From Patiria pectinifera (lineage: Eukaryota; Echinodermata; Asteroidea; Valvatida; Asterinidae), in the NCBI GenBank assembly GCA_029964075.1, contig CM057149.1:39514900-39578899 (forward strand): 64,000 bases of DNA, given 5' to 3'. A model generated the notes under the pieces. The model was not told where the DNA came from. It searched no databases and saw only the letters and a program-made list of their open reading frames with translations. Every line of letters begins with the position of its first letter. Position 1 is the stretch's first letter. The position numbers and the translations under genes were made by a program. Positions 1-11,500 of the stretch are shown here, piece by piece.

Positions 1-1884
1 AAGCAGTTTTCACTGTATGGTTGTTTGTCGTAGTACTGATAAACTCTGAGCCTAAAGTGTATATTTGACCCAACCTCGTCCAAGGGCCTGCTTCATTAAA
101 ACATGTGTAACAACCTTCGTATGAAATATTGGCGTTGCTATGACGAGTGTCGTCATAGTAACGTAGCTAAAGCCCTAATGGTGAGATATGATGTGTCAGG
201 AATACACTGCGTACGCGTGTAAAGTGAAGCCGTTTTCAAAATTGCCCAATAAATTGTAAAATTAGCATTGTCAAAGTGGGGAAATATAATAAGAAGTATA
301 ATGGAGATGTGCTGACCTGTCGTGTCTGTGACCGGTAATTATAGCAGAATGTTTGTCTAAATGTCGATCCCTCTACTCGGAAAACAGCATTGTTTGTTCG
401 CAGTTGCGTAGAATATTCTTTACCAATGCCCTTGAAGTGAGCTGAGAACAAGTATGATTTGTAACCGAGGCCTTCGGTTGCAGATAGACGAGCAAATACC
501 GAGGGTGCCGTTTATTGATGAAATTTGATGGGAGTGTAGACGCTTAATGACGGGTCATTTACGCGCGAGTAGACAGGTGAATATACTGACGGAAAACGTC
601 AACCTATGATACAGGGCCACAAAGTAGAAGACTACACAAAGATAGGTATGGTATATGGGTGGTGTTGACATTAGGAGAGAAAGGGGGTTCAAGGAGCTTA
701 CATTGATGTGCATTGTATATTGATGGGGTTTCGATGATGCCGTTATACCAGCTGTGCATGGACATGGGCTATTGCGCAGAATGTGCTGTGTTTGAGAGAG
801 TGCAACGATTGGTTGACATCAGCTTAGCTACAGCCACAGTTCATTCTCGGGTTACACAAATTGTCTCATAGACTGCTTGAGAGTACAGGATAAGAAACTT
901 GCGATCACTACCCTCGTTGTCATGGCGACTGGGGCGCTACAGATTGACATAGAATTTCACCTCATGCTCCTTCGACTCGTGCATCGGATGAACTTGTCAC
1001 CTCTCCTCCTTCCCCCATTAGAATGTCCACTCTTGCCTTTTTCTCTCACTGTATGTGTGAAACCCTGATTTTTAAGGAGCTGGGGAAATTGGATATACAG
1101 TCGTAAACGCCGGACGTCGAAATGCAAGTCTACTCGTTTCTGACGGCCCCGTGCGAGTCATGTTTCAGATGTGTTGTAAACCCGCACGCATTTAGTCGTT
1201 AAAGAGGTTGAGGAATGCTTTGTTTTTATATTTTTTTTATTGTAGAGTAGACCCATAAATATCATCATGACAAAGACCCATTCTTTTGTAATGTGCGTTT
1301 ATATGTTTATAAAACTGAAATTCATCGAGTAATTTGTTGGTCGGCGAGCGCATAATTGAAATCAACAGTCGTCGGGTTCTTCGTAAAATCAGAGAAATCG
1401 TGACGTAATAAACAGAACTCGTTTATACTACGCTGCATAGGGAGTCCTGTTTATTATGGCACGATTTACTATGTTTTGGTTGCTGCCCCAACGACGACTT
1501 TTACACAAATTGCACGTTCGGGTCGAAACAGGACATGAAAACAGCTCTCAAAAGTACCTTTTGTACTCATTTCATGACAGAAACAATAGTCGTTTTTATT
1601 TCATCACACCTTAGGCTACATAATACCCGAAAAATGACGGAAATGTCTTCGAGCATTCCACAACCTCTTAAAAAAAATCTTTCACTGTTTTCTGAGACGA
1701 GTTATTAGTCCAAATAACAAAAACACTACGACGCTTTCCAAACGCATTATGAAATCTTGTCTTATAGAAAGTCGAATCAGCCTGAATATTACTGATTATT
1801 TGAAGACTCTTTGTCAATGAGGGCCTTGATGTTCAATAGTCTCGCAATTCCTCTTTTCGACCAATGAGAATTTTGCATTTGTTT
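1..1884. other. Non-coding stretch, no recognisable element
   Basis: Only short frames without family resemblance occur here. Base composition is AT-rich with T-runs near 1225-1240. I see no repeat, RNA gene or splice-bounded exon. Confidence 0.5.
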
Positions 1885-2265
1885 TTATCTACATCTACTC
1901 AAAACAAAGATGACTGCGCCTAACCCCACACAAATTAACCCACCCACGAAGAGAAAACTAAGTCCGAAACTTTGGCATACATGAAGAGTCATGTCGGAGA
2001 AGAGGTTCAAGTAAGTTTGTCCTTCATTAGGCGACACATCGGCGCACGTAGCAGAATTCAAATTTAAAAAGCTTTGAGGATCGATACCCTGTTCACGCGT
2101 TGCTGTCAGTCTGGGAAACCAAGATGAAATACAGTGTAGAGTGTTTGTCAAATTGAGGCTGTCACTTCCAACCCCCGGTGCCAGCGGCAAATCTTTGACT
2201 TTTGTGTTTACATATCCGTCAATATGGAGACCACAAGTCGCGTTATGTATTTCAGTACATCCCAT
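1885..2265 (-). CDS. Small reading frame or terminal exon ending in a transmembrane helix
   Basis: The frame runs 126 residues with two sequons (NAT, NLT), five spaced Cys and a C-terminal hydrophobic segment, LSFLFVGGLICVGLGAVIFV, followed by a short basic end. A stop codon lies directly before the Met. It is therefore either a tail-anchored single-exon product or a terminal exon using an internal acceptor, the best being GGTTTCCCAG at about 2120. In the second case only the last 74 residues would be coding. No family is recognised. It lies beyond the stop of the eight-exon gene on the same strand and is probably separate. The nearest minus-strand AATAAA after the stop is near 1595-1600. Confidence 0.35.
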   Translation of the reverse strand: MGCTEIHNATCGLHIDGYVNTKVKDLPLAPGVGSDSLNLTNTLHCISSWFPRLTATREQGIDPQSFLNLNSATCADVSPNEGQTYLNLFSDMTLHVCQSFGLSFLFVGGLICVGLGAVIFVLSRCR

Positions 2266-2376
2266 TCACAGGCTACAAATACTCGACTCCTATGCAAATA
2301 ATTCCTATATACGAAGTAAGAAATATACTCCCACATAATTATAGCTTCAGTTGACTCGTCGTATGTTTAGGCCGCA

Positions 2377-2390
2377 TAGCGCCCTCTATT
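2377..2390. promoter_or_regulatory. CTCF-like motif, copy 1
   Basis: The complement of AGCGCCCTCTATT reads AATAGAGGGCGCT, which fits the conserved bilaterian CTCF core (AGRGGGCGCT). Similarity to a short consensus is the only support. Confidence 0.25.
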
Positions 2391-4570
2391 GTTGCCGATG
2401 TATTGCCCATTGTTTGCGCTCTTGCTGTTATGCCAGGGATAACGAACTTTGACTTGTTCAGTTCAATTGATTATTCCTCTTGTTGACAAAACTGTAGTGT
2501 GAAAACTGTGGATGAAGACGCACTCCGGGAATATTTTCATTTCAAATAAATTATGCATGATTAACGCGTGGATCGTTCGGGGAAAAACTGCAAAGGAAGA
2601 AAGATAACACTCATTGATTTTTTTCGGCTCAGTTGTTTTTGGACTGACTTCAAGTGAGTTGCCGAACACGTGTCAAGGCTTTCAATACTTAATGTTTAAG
2701 GACAAACACGTTGTTTCGTTTCCCCCGTCTTGACTCTTGAGATGCGTACCATATATTCCCCTGTGGCGAATTGAAAGTGATCGCGACATTTTTAAAAATG
2801 AAGTTTGATTCCAGGAGATTCTTAAATTCTCGCATGGACTGCCAAATGGTGGCGCCCTCGCTCGGGCTGAGTAATCATAAACCACATGAAATAGTGACAA
2901 CTGAACAGTGGACACGCATGTTTTATTATGCTTTCTTGCATGCATGGCTAACGCAAACAATGCCATGCCCAAATTCATGTTGCATTGGCGTAGCTGTGGA
3001 GGAGGGGTGGGGGCATCATCGTCATTCTGGTCATTAGACCCATATTGGTCAATTGTCGCACCTCTGTTCTCGTGTTCACTCATTGAAGACATACACAAAC
3101 TGTCTTGGGCCATTTTTGTCTCCGTAAAAACAAAATAACATGACAGATTTTGTGATGTGTAAATGTGACGGGAATGTCTTTCTTTAATATGTAATGACAC
3201 AATGGACAGGCTGCATTGCATTTTAAATTAAGTGGTAGCACGTTCATCATGCCGCATTGTTTTAGGAATAATTGTTATCTAGCCGTGAAAAGTTAATAAT
3301 TGAAGATATAAATTAAGATAGACTTGATAAAGGAGTTTTTTGTTAAAGCAATTCATTATTGCAATATAAAAAACTCATGGCTTAACGAACGGTATTTCCA
3401 ATTCCCAAATACGCTACAATTTAGTTCATGTGATTATTGATATGATGCAGCTCGTACACATTCAAAATATATGCATTATAAATATTCTTTTACACGAGTA
3501 TAAGGTTTTAGTCTTTGCCATCTTACAGTGGGTAGCTTTGCGATTTTTCCTTTTAATGCTTCGGTGTTTATCTTTTATATCTCAACAATAATCTTTATAT
3601 TGTGCTTGCTATTATCAAAGTGCATAATACTGAAACGTTCTTGTAAAATGTTAATACACGTCCGTCACTGTCATGTCGATGTCGTTTGTCCGTACTGGTT
3701 CGAGTTCCGAACTTTTGTCAGTTAGAACTTATATTCTATAAGAGGTGAGTGAAAAAAACTAGGTGTTTCGACGGCACGGTTGAGACTTTGGGGAGTGCTC
3801 TTTTCATGCGAAGTGACAAAACACACTGGCCACAAGGAAGCTTTGTGCAATTTGAACGGGATAATTATGTGCATTTAAGATGATTCCAATGTTAATGGGA
3901 TTACAGCATGAGATTACGAGATCTGTGATGTGAAGGGAGGATGGATGAGGATATATGAAGGGGACAGTGAAAAAAAAAGGATCGGGATGGTGCTTCATGG
4001 AGGTCACATGATGTTAGGAGATACTAATAAGCGATGATGAGTTGGTGTTAATAGAAACAAATAATGAAGATAGAGCTAACTTTTGGTAGAAAAAAGGAAA
4101 TGTTAATCCTTGTCAGCTCAGTTGTCCGTCATCGTCCAAGATGTCCAAGTCATCGTCGTAATAAGCAAAGTAAATCGAAGTGATTTCACTTGGAAAAGAA
4201 CCCAACACACCAAGAAACAACTGTTTTACTATTCACGAAGTGTTATCCGTGGTGTGCACAAAGTCTGTAAATATTTTGCAAAGTTAAGTGTGCATTGTTT
4301 CACTGAAAAAAAAATTGCCTAAGATTATCTTAAAAGAAAATCAAGAAAAAATGTTACAGTTAGGCACTGATCTTTATCTAAATTAGTTGGATATTTGTGC
4401 ACATGACCGGAAGGCTAAACTATATATTTCATACTTATAGAAGTGGATGTGTACGAGACTTAACTTTTGCTTCCAACCTTATCCGTCTGGTAGGAGATTT
4501 TCCTCTCTATATGAGCTGTGACAGTGGTTTTAGTTCATTCGAAGACAGTAAAAAAAAATACACTTTGGAT
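2391..4570. other. Mostly unassigned non-coding sequence
   Basis: A 179-residue minus-strand frame at 2682-3221 includes the low-complexity text DQYGSNDQNDDDAPTPPPQL, but no clear splice partner or family. The rest is AT-rich sequence without a recognisable element. Confidence 0.4.
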
Positions 4571-4576
4571 TTTATT
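4571..4576 (-). terminator. Candidate polyadenylation signal of the membrane-protein gene
   Basis: The first AATAAA on the minus strand after the stop at 4838. It would give a 3' UTR of roughly 280 nt. Only the hexamer and spacing support it. Confidence 0.4.
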
Positions 4577-4837
4577 TGACTGATTTAAAAAGTCTTGTCC
4601 GTCTAAACGTGTAGGGTCAAACGTTCAAGATAAGTTTATCGTCACTCGCCAATTTGGTACATCTCGAAGAAGAATAATTTGTATACACTGAAGTGTTCGC
4701 TATATATTCATATTAATAGTACGTATACCAAAAGTAGACTATATTTGAAAGATTGCTCCAATCCAGCCAAGTTGCATATTCAATGAATTGATACTAGATT
4801 AGCACGGTGCACCAGCATCCCACAATGCAACACTTCG

Positions 4838-5578
4838 TCAAACGTCCGTACACGGCACACCATCGTAGTCTTCGCACCGCCACTCTATGCAGTTTTTCTT
4901 ATTTGGCGTGCCGTCTAGTCTGGAGTCCAGCACCATTTTGATGCTCTTAGTGAGCGGCGATTTCTCCGTGTAGGCTTTCTCGTCTGAGTCAACGTCTGTT
5001 TCCCGCCTCTCGTCCTCGTGGTGGATCTCGCATTTGATGACCACATGGTGTTTAGCTTCCTCAGTGTCTCGCCTCGTGACGTCATCTTCCGTTTCTTCAG
5101 CCCGAACCATAGGCGCCAGTTTGGGGGCGAGCGCCTTCCAGCGGGAGCTGTGTTTGAGAATCGATCTCTTTGGCACCGAATGGGGTTCAGGAGCCGATGA
5201 CAACCCGTTCACGACCTTCATCTCAATGCCCTCAGCATTATGAGTCTGATTGGCATTGTGACTGGCGTTCTGAGGGTGCGGGAAATGGCGGGTGACCACA
5301 TTCTTCCATTTCTTATGCAGGATCGGCGATCGCTTGATCAGGATGCCCTTCTTAGTAGGCGATCGCCGTGTCATCGGAGGGGATCTGGTCGGTGATCGCG
5401 TCGGGCTAGTGTTTGGAGATTTCTTCAAGATTCCTGGAGGGTTCTTCCTCTTGGTCGGAGAAAGAGAAGACAAGGACTTGGAGGATGCGCCGTTTGGCGG
5501 TTGCTTGGCGCAGGGCCGCCAGTTCTTGAATTCTGGATCATTTGCATTCTGTGGGATTTCAACAAAAATACATTTCAT
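4838..5578 (-). CDS. Exon 8: Ser/Thr-Pro-rich C-terminal tail with PDZ-type end
   Basis: The exon encodes the last 246 residues. SPT(K/R) motifs cluster at about residues 485-521 of the protein, the kind of site used by proline-directed kinases. A short basic Ile-Leu motif recurs three times: GILKKSP, KGILIKRSP and KRSILKHSS. The second half is acidic, and the protein ends PCTDV. The acceptor TCTTTGCAG sits at 5579. An AATAAA polyadenylation hexamer lies about 260 nt past the stop. Confidence 0.8.
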   Translation of the reverse strand: MKCIFVEIPQNANDPEFKNWRPCAKQPPNGASSKSLSSLSPTKRKNPPGILKKSPNTSPTRSPTRSPPMTRRSPTKKGILIKRSPILHKKWKNVVTRHFPHPQNASHNANQTHNAEGIEMKVVNGLSSAPEPHSVPKRSILKHSSRWKALAPKLAPMVRAEETEDDVTRRDTEEAKHHVVIKCEIHHEDERRETDVDSDEKAYTEKSPLTKSIKMVLDSRLDGTPNKKNCIEWRCEDYDGVPCTDV

Positions 5579-8500
5579 CTGCAAAGAACGCGTCATTATG
5601 AATGTATCGACAAGAGTGGGACAGGCGTAGGTCAGTCAGAAGTAATGGCGATGAGCAAGTCTTATTGTAGATAACAAAACAACTTTATACTTCTGATCGT
5701 TTCCAGACAGCCCCTGCTTTAACCTTCTATGAAAACATGTAATCTGTTTATCTAGTATTTTACCTTTTAACTCTTGTTCTTAATTAATGTCTAAATATTT
5801 CAAATAAATAAACAAATATATAAATTGAAAACTCACTCGCTAAAACTTCAAACGGTCATTTTACCAACTGGGGATACCAAACCGTGTTTATTTTGTTTTA
5901 AACTCAAGACAATTATATTGTTGTTGGCTAGCAATCTTACCCTCCCAGTAATCACTTCTGTTGTCCAGTTTGATAAACGTTGGAATCAGATCATGGAAAT
6001 TCTACCCGTCCAAACTTAGAAATGCTTCAGGTACGATGGAAGTAACCCTCAACTAACCTTAGGATAACCTTAGGACTGGGGACTTGTGTTCGCAGTTTAA
6101 TTGTGGTTTTAAGTACGAACGATCCACAGAAATAATTCCGACCTTTCCAGGCACACCAAGGTAGCAGGCCTGATTGGCCGCCGTCTCGCCAGCTAATGTC
6201 TCGGATGAATTCGAAGATGACCCCGTCTCCATTCGCTGCTCCGACGAGGACGGTGACGTAGACTCCTCCCCATTCGCCTCACGGTCTCTCTTCTTCTCGG
6301 CCGACGCTGAATCTTTCTCTTTCTTTTTGAGCGGTACGACGGGGAGGCTAGCCGTCTCGTCCTCCTCCCCGCCTCCTGACATGCTGGCGTTGAAGCGAAT
6401 CATCGGCATGTCATAAACATCCTGTGGAGAAAAGGTAAGTTGAAGGCATACAGGATTATTTGTTGTTTCATGCGTTTTCTTCATTTCCAAAAATAACATA
6501 ACTCAAAATCCAAAGAAGAATGTGGATATTACACTTTGCAAAGAAACAGTGAAAAACCATGGACAGCCTTCTGACCATAAAACACGACTTCGTGCATAGG
6601 CTTACTCTATCCAAAAATAAATTAATTGATTGACCGTAGGAAATCACCTGCATTTCGTGATTTCTTCTACGTGACAGAAAGCCAGACGGAATAATTTCAC
6701 CGGGTGTTTAGCACCAGTACAGTCTTTAATCAAAGTAAGATTTTTGATAATAATTCGGTAGGCTATACTTTTGGGATAAATGCCAATAATAATTAAGAAA
6801 GCATCTCAGTCTGATCCAGGCACATGTGGTACAATTGTGCAGTCTTGTTGGACCGTAGTACAATGGCGGAAGCTTGAGCAAATGTTTCCGCCATTACTGG
6901 AGGGATTAGCTTATCATTATTGACAGAATTTGTGCCTGTCTTCTTCATTGACAGTTTCCTCCATTTGACAAAATAACAAAAATTTCTTACCATTAAAGTT
7001 TTTCGGCAGTGAGATACCTCGTGCGTGTATGTTCTCGTTTGAGAAGCGAACTGCTTTTCACTTCCACGTTTTCTGTGATATGAAGAAATAAACCATGAAA
7101 TAAATTAATATTTTTCATTCTTAGCCGATGAAGTCATTTTAGCACTGACGGTTCTGAGTTCTCAGAGAGGCTAGGATAAAATTCAAAACTGCATTACCCC
7201 GATACAAATATCTATAGAAGTTAAGAGCATGGTTGGAATTGCATAGAATAATTCCAGCTCATCTACAAACGTAGAAGGCAAGCTCCTTGGATGATCAACA
7301 AAGTGTTGCAAAGGGATTTAATATAGATACCGTGAATGTTTTAACCCTACCGCTTCATTTTGTTTTGTCAAAAGGCTAACATTTGCAGAATTGTATAGCC
7401 TATCTGGAAACAATCATCTAAAAATTTTATGTTTGTTTAATTTTGAAAGGACTCAACCTTAAGGTGAGTAAGGCCACCAAGCATAAACAAGATGCATCTG
7501 AAGTGTTACTCACTTGCTTTGTACCCGTTTTTCCAAAGCGAAGCAAGTCAGCCAGACACACAGCAGTAAGGCGACACTGAGACACACGGCAGTCACTAAC
7601 ATCTCGAGCTGCTTGTATTCCTCGTCTGTCATTTCTTCAAAATAAAAAATAGATATAGATATAGTAACTTCAAAGGAACGCTGCTTCGCTGAGGTTGAAT
7701 GCCCCCGGAGTTGTTATTCTCTATTGATATTTGTACCAAACACGTCATTGTCTCCTCCCCCGTGCGTTTGCAGCAGCTGCTCACATTATGTTTACTTCAG
7801 CAATTTGCCACCTCTCAGTAAAATGCAACCCTATCATAAATTGTTCATAAATCATGTCACAAACATCGCTGTCAAAAGAATTTTTTTTATTTTATTTATT
7901 AAGGCCAAAAAAAAAAAATAAGTCGGTCTCTGGTCAGCGCGCGCGTCGATTTTAACCATGCGCGTCGATTTTTTTTTTCCAAAAATGTTCCGCGGTAGCT
8001 CCAACAGCGCCCTCTATTTCCGCACCTCCTCATTTTTTTTTACCACAGAGCACCAAGGAATGGGAAATTGCACCAAGGCAAATAATCGAAAGCACCAAGG
8101 CAAATTATGGAGGACACCAATGTACATGAGGACACCAAAAAAGCAAAATAGTACCCACCTTATCTGTACAATCCAAGCTTGAAGAGAAAAAAAAAAAACA
8201 AGCCGCGTGGCCGCGTCAATTCCGGAACTTTGGTCTGACCAGAGACCGAATATTTTTTTGTTGGCCTAAGCGTCAGTATAATACGTGTTTCCGTGTACAC
8301 TCGTCGGTACATTTGTTTGTCTATCGTGTTTGAAAAATTTGTTGTTCGACCCGTTGCTAAGATCAACGTGCAGCTATTGAACTGCTGAATGTTTAAATAC
8401 TCATGGAAATTTGGTATAAGGTGCGGTTTAATCAAACTTATTCTTCTTTTTTAATGTTTTTTTTTAAGAGTCTTCTATAAAGAGTCGTTTGGTCCTTGTA

Positions 8501-11500
8501 AGAACCGTACATACAGACAAGGCACTTGCTGCAGCTTTTTCATGTACACTTGCGGTATTAAAATAACAAATAACTAAATTAAAGTTAGTTTGAAAGTAAA
8601 TAACACTTTAGAGAAAATAAAGTGTTTCCATGCATGCTTCTAAACTTAGCAAACATATTATGCCCACCTTTCGTATAATTTGTTGGAGCGGTGCTATTGC
8701 TGGTGACTAGCCATCTGGGTACAGCGCCCTCTGTTGTCGGCTGTCCTCCCACCGTCATGCCATGTACAACAACCGAGGCAGGACTGGAAGGTCCCCCAAC
8801 AGATACTGCATCTGTAACAAGCAAATGATGGGAAGCACGTTCCAGAGAATGGTTTTCGCAAGGGACATAAAACAAGAGACAAACAACACCCAGCAAAAAG
8901 GCAGAAAGAATACCCACTACCGTTTATTTGTCTGGAGAAAAATAAAAAAGAAGCGAAGCTCGCTGGTACCCGTGGGCTTTCGTATCAACGATGACAATCT
9001 GGACTCCATATGCCGAATGCCGTAGGGACACAGTAAGACAAATTGAATTTCCGAAATGGACTACATGAGAATACGTTTTGTCAAGAAACTCTGCTGGCGA
9101 AAGCTATCGGGGAGGGAGTTTCACAATAATTGCGGATTTGTTTTGGGGGAAAATGAATTTCAGAACTAGGTCTTTCCCTGAAAAAAAATCAGATATACAG
9201 TATTTGCGAAAATTCACATGAATCGTGTATTCCTAAACTTTGTGGAATGACTATTATAAACAATGCAGCATGACATCAAATATTGGTTTATTTAAAAATT
9301 ACTTTTAAAAGGGATTTTACGTATTGAGGGCGTTACTTATTTAGTTTTTATATAGAACTTGAAAACCTAGGCCTATATCATTTAAACTTGAAACCTAATT
9401 GGCACGGAAACTAAAGACCCGCGCCTAGAGGTAATTGTTAATTTTTACGTAATTAACTCACAGCCTCGGGTGCCAGCCATCTTGACCACGGCGCACGAGG
9501 TAGTTTCTGTGTTTTCACGGTGACATGAGATCTCTAGGTTTAAGATGTAGCCGCTCAGCGACTGGAATGCGTCTAAGTTGCCCGTCCACTGAAGGAGAGA
9601 TAACACAAAATATACATTCACGATAACAGAAGGCAGTACCGAAAGTAATGGAGGATTATAAAAATAATTGTTTTACGACAACAGGTTTATATTTAACCTA
9701 ACATCTAACATTTTCCTAGAGTCATCATAGAGTAATAATTATCAGCTCAACGGATTTGTTTGGTGTGGTGAAAACATACAACTTTTTATCCGCTTCTACA
9801 TCAATAAACCATATTGGAATGTATCTCTCATGAGCAATCGGCCTTTTAACCAATGTCATGTTTGTACTGTCATAATGAATGATGGAGATCTTACCCAGAG
9901 ACTATAGCGTCCAGCGCCGTCCGTATCCAGGGCAACTTTCCAGAGTCCCGCGTCTTCCGTGATATTTAGCGAATCCAGGCCAACCCAGCCACCGCACCTC
10001 AAGACCTGTGTTCTGCTGACTCGGCAGGCTGAGGCGGCGGACCCGTTGGTATCATTGCTGGCCCTGGGCTGAGGGGATGAGGGAAAGTGAGTCCACAAAT
10101 AGTCCACCAATTGGATACGGGAAGAAGATCTACAGTCTGAAAGATAAAAAGGGAGGGAAATGGTTTAATAATAAGATTTGAGAAGAATTGTTTGCATTCT
10201 TAATATTGTCGGAGTTAAATGAAGGAAGAGGTTTCTTCGGAGTCTTTGGCTGCTTTGGTCACTGCTGGGTCACTCGGTGTAGTCACTGTAAACATGCTTG
10301 AAGAACTTGTTCGATGTGAACTTTTATTACGAGATGTCTTGAGATAAGTTGCGATGTTTTGAAGAATACGGGTTTAGAAGGCCTTGAAGAAATAGTATCT
10401 TTAAGGACAACACTACTATGTAGTTTTCTTCATTGTAGAGGATTCAAATTGACCGTAATGTGTCACCAGTGGCCCAAATTTCGGTTTACTCAACACAAGC
10501 AGCCCGTATTTTTTCCACTGTGAGTGACATAATTCGCCAGTATTAGTGTCGAACACCTGATATACACACTAGATATAATGAAGTACATGGGACCATGGTG
10601 GAACTATTGACCTCGGTGTGGTGCCTGGTGCTGGTAGCCTGGCTCAAGTCTCGTAATGCTACGCACATGTCTCGATCGGAACCAGTTTAGGTTTTATCAT
10701 TGTGCGAGACAGCACAATTGAGTACATCTTAACGGCAAGAGCGAAGTGCGTCGTCCCATCTTCGAAGCATTCTTCCTACGCACCCTAAGTCTTGAGATGA
10801 ACTCTGTTCTTCCTTTCTCGGTAATTCATCTCACTCCTCGGCTAAAAGCTTCCCGATGACGGCCGAGGTGTTCTGAGCGTACAGGGAGCAGACTTACTGT
10901 GACAGACCGGATCTTTGCGGCCCGTGGATGTCTCTATGAAATTCAGTCAGAGAGGATAAGAGTGAATCCGGTTGGTAAATGGAGAACTGCCATCCAGGGT
11001 TGAAAGAGGCTGAATGTGATACTTCCGGATTTTGCCATAGGATAGAGGTTTGATGCTAGACTTGATACCAGCCAGTAAAGGTTCCTGTTATTAAGATGTA
11101 CAGTATGGGGTTATGTTGTTTCAGCATTCCCCACAATAGCTCAAAATACAAAGACATAACTTTAGTCTTGTGTGAAATGTCCATTACGCATTATGTGACA
11201 AATTTGTTATGAAAATGGAGGTTGTCTTACCATTCTTTTGCCATTTGATGTTTGTTGAGTATTTTTTTCGACACAACTGCAGAACACAGAGACTAAGTGA
11301 TTTTACAACGTGCTGTCACACTGAGATAGAGATATCCGCAGTGAATAAGACACGTTGTCGTACGCCTAAGGTACCCACTATTGTATTCATTCGATTTTAC
11401 TATTAGAAAAACTGTTGTAAACTGCGTATGACTGACCGGTAGTAACATTAAATGTATATCCTAGACGTCAAAATCCATCAACAGCAACACTATCAACCGG

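Noticed and set aside
2682..3221. Minus-strand frame of 179 residues with an acidic and Pro-rich stretch
   Set aside because: No matching donor or acceptor that joins it to the membrane-anchored frame downstream was found, and most of the frame looks random.
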